A stretch of DNA of 64,000 nucleotides from Loripinus fragilis. Its lineage: Eukaryota; Mollusca; Bivalvia; Lucinida; Lucinidae. Made by a program: the position numbers and the translations under genes. The stretch is taken from the NCBI GenBank assembly GCA_964019695.1, contig OZ026519.1, positions 22,568,013 to 22,632,012 on the forward strand, in the 5' to 3' direction. The notes under the pieces are model-generated. The model did not search any database. It worked only from the letters and a program-made list of their open reading frames with translations, and was not told where the DNA came from. Shown here in pieces: positions 63,577 through 64,000 of this stretch (its first letter is position 1; each line of letters starts with the position of its first letter).

Positions 63577-63782
63577 TTGTTTTGCTTGTTTGATTTAATT
63601 CTTTACGTCCACTCAACAATCTTTCAGTTATGAGGGACGGTTCTTCCTGGGTTTAACCAGTACTAAGCTAGGATAAATGTGTCTTGCTCAAGGACCACAA
63701 CGCAGTGACGCCGGTGAGGCTCGAACCCGCTACCCTTCGGTCTCGAGTCAAGCACTCTACCACTGAGCCACTGCGCTCCCAT
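63577..63782 (-). mobile_element. Full-length tRNA-derived SINE with 13-bp target duplication
   Basis: ATAGCACCAATGT is repeated at 63564-63576 and 63783-63795. On the minus strand: head GCGCAGTGGCTCAGTGGTAG (A box), GCGGGTTCGAGCCTC (B box), then TTGAGCAAGACACATTTATC, CTTAGTACTGGTTAAACCC and ATTGTTGAGTGGACGTAAAG. Intact copy of the family at 24175, 34183 and 60421. Confidence 0.92.
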
Positions 63783-63795
63783 ATAGCACCAATGT

Positions 63796-64000
63796 ATTCA
63801 GGAGTTATTACCTTTTGCTGATGAGGTTGTCCAGTCTCTCAGTCTAGTAATTTTGATCACAATTTTATGAAACCTGATCTCAATTTTTAATACCAAATTA
63901 CTTTTTCGAGCTTGATAATGGTCAATACCACCATATGCTATCATGAGTTATTGCCCTTTGTGCAAAAATGACCACTGTTATAATGTCCTGGGTCTCTAAA
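63796..64000. other. No gene recognised
   Basis: The remaining end of the window shows no domain or repeat structure. Confidence 0.35.

Overview
The window is eukaryotic nuclear DNA. It is AT-rich, has long introns, and is dense with short DNA transposons, tRNA-derived SINEs, retroelement fragments and tandem repeats. The repeat vocabulary (palindromic elements with termini like AGCTCACCTGAGC, SINEs with a conserved block after the tRNA-like head, Penelope-like and RTE-like retroelements) fits a mollusc, most likely a bivalve. That is inference from family resemblance, not a database match.

One complete host gene is readable: an orthologue of HSPBP1/Fes1, the armadillo-fold nucleotide-exchange factor of Hsp70, on the + strand. 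It has six coding exons (16242-16391, 23783-23951, 27340-27561, 30372-30527, 31695-31903, 34033-34104). All five introns have GT-AG ends, the phases agree, and the predicted protein is 325 aa. A near-ideal five-unit heat-shock element lies 41 bp before the start codon. The introns are full of mobile DNA. The edges of exons 3 and 4 have been remodelled: a tandemly duplicated splice donor, a minisatellite touching an acceptor, and a MITE inserted four bases into an intron.

A second, partial gene begins near 60 kb. A canonical TATA box is followed by two short exons that encode a signal peptide and the first residues of a small basic secreted protein. The rest of it was not found.

Layout: 1-2.8 kb, no recognised genes; 2.8-5.2 kb, a TTAA-flanked inverted-terminal element; 6.7-7.7 kb, the 3' end of a reverse-transcriptase element (minus strand); 8.8-12 kb, a TIR-bounded composite holding an RTE-like reverse transcriptase with an embedded PHD-type zinc finger and a ~210-bp satellite; 13-14.5 kb, a Mutator-like MITE with exact 9-bp target duplication; 16.2-34.1 kb, HSPBP1; 37 kb, a tRNA-like element and a long hairpin; 39.8-43.8 kb, a 4.04-kb fold-back element with ~580-bp terminal inverted repeats ending in CACAGTG; 44.6-50.4 kb, repeat arrays nested with two DNA transposons; 50.4-52.1 kb, a young Penelope-like element between 265-bp inverted repeats that are almost identical; 53.9-55 kb, a nested satellite; 55.8-64 kb, palindromic MITEs, SINEs and the secreted-protein gene start.

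Almost every other open reading frame is short, AT-driven or a repeat by-product and is not annotated as a gene.
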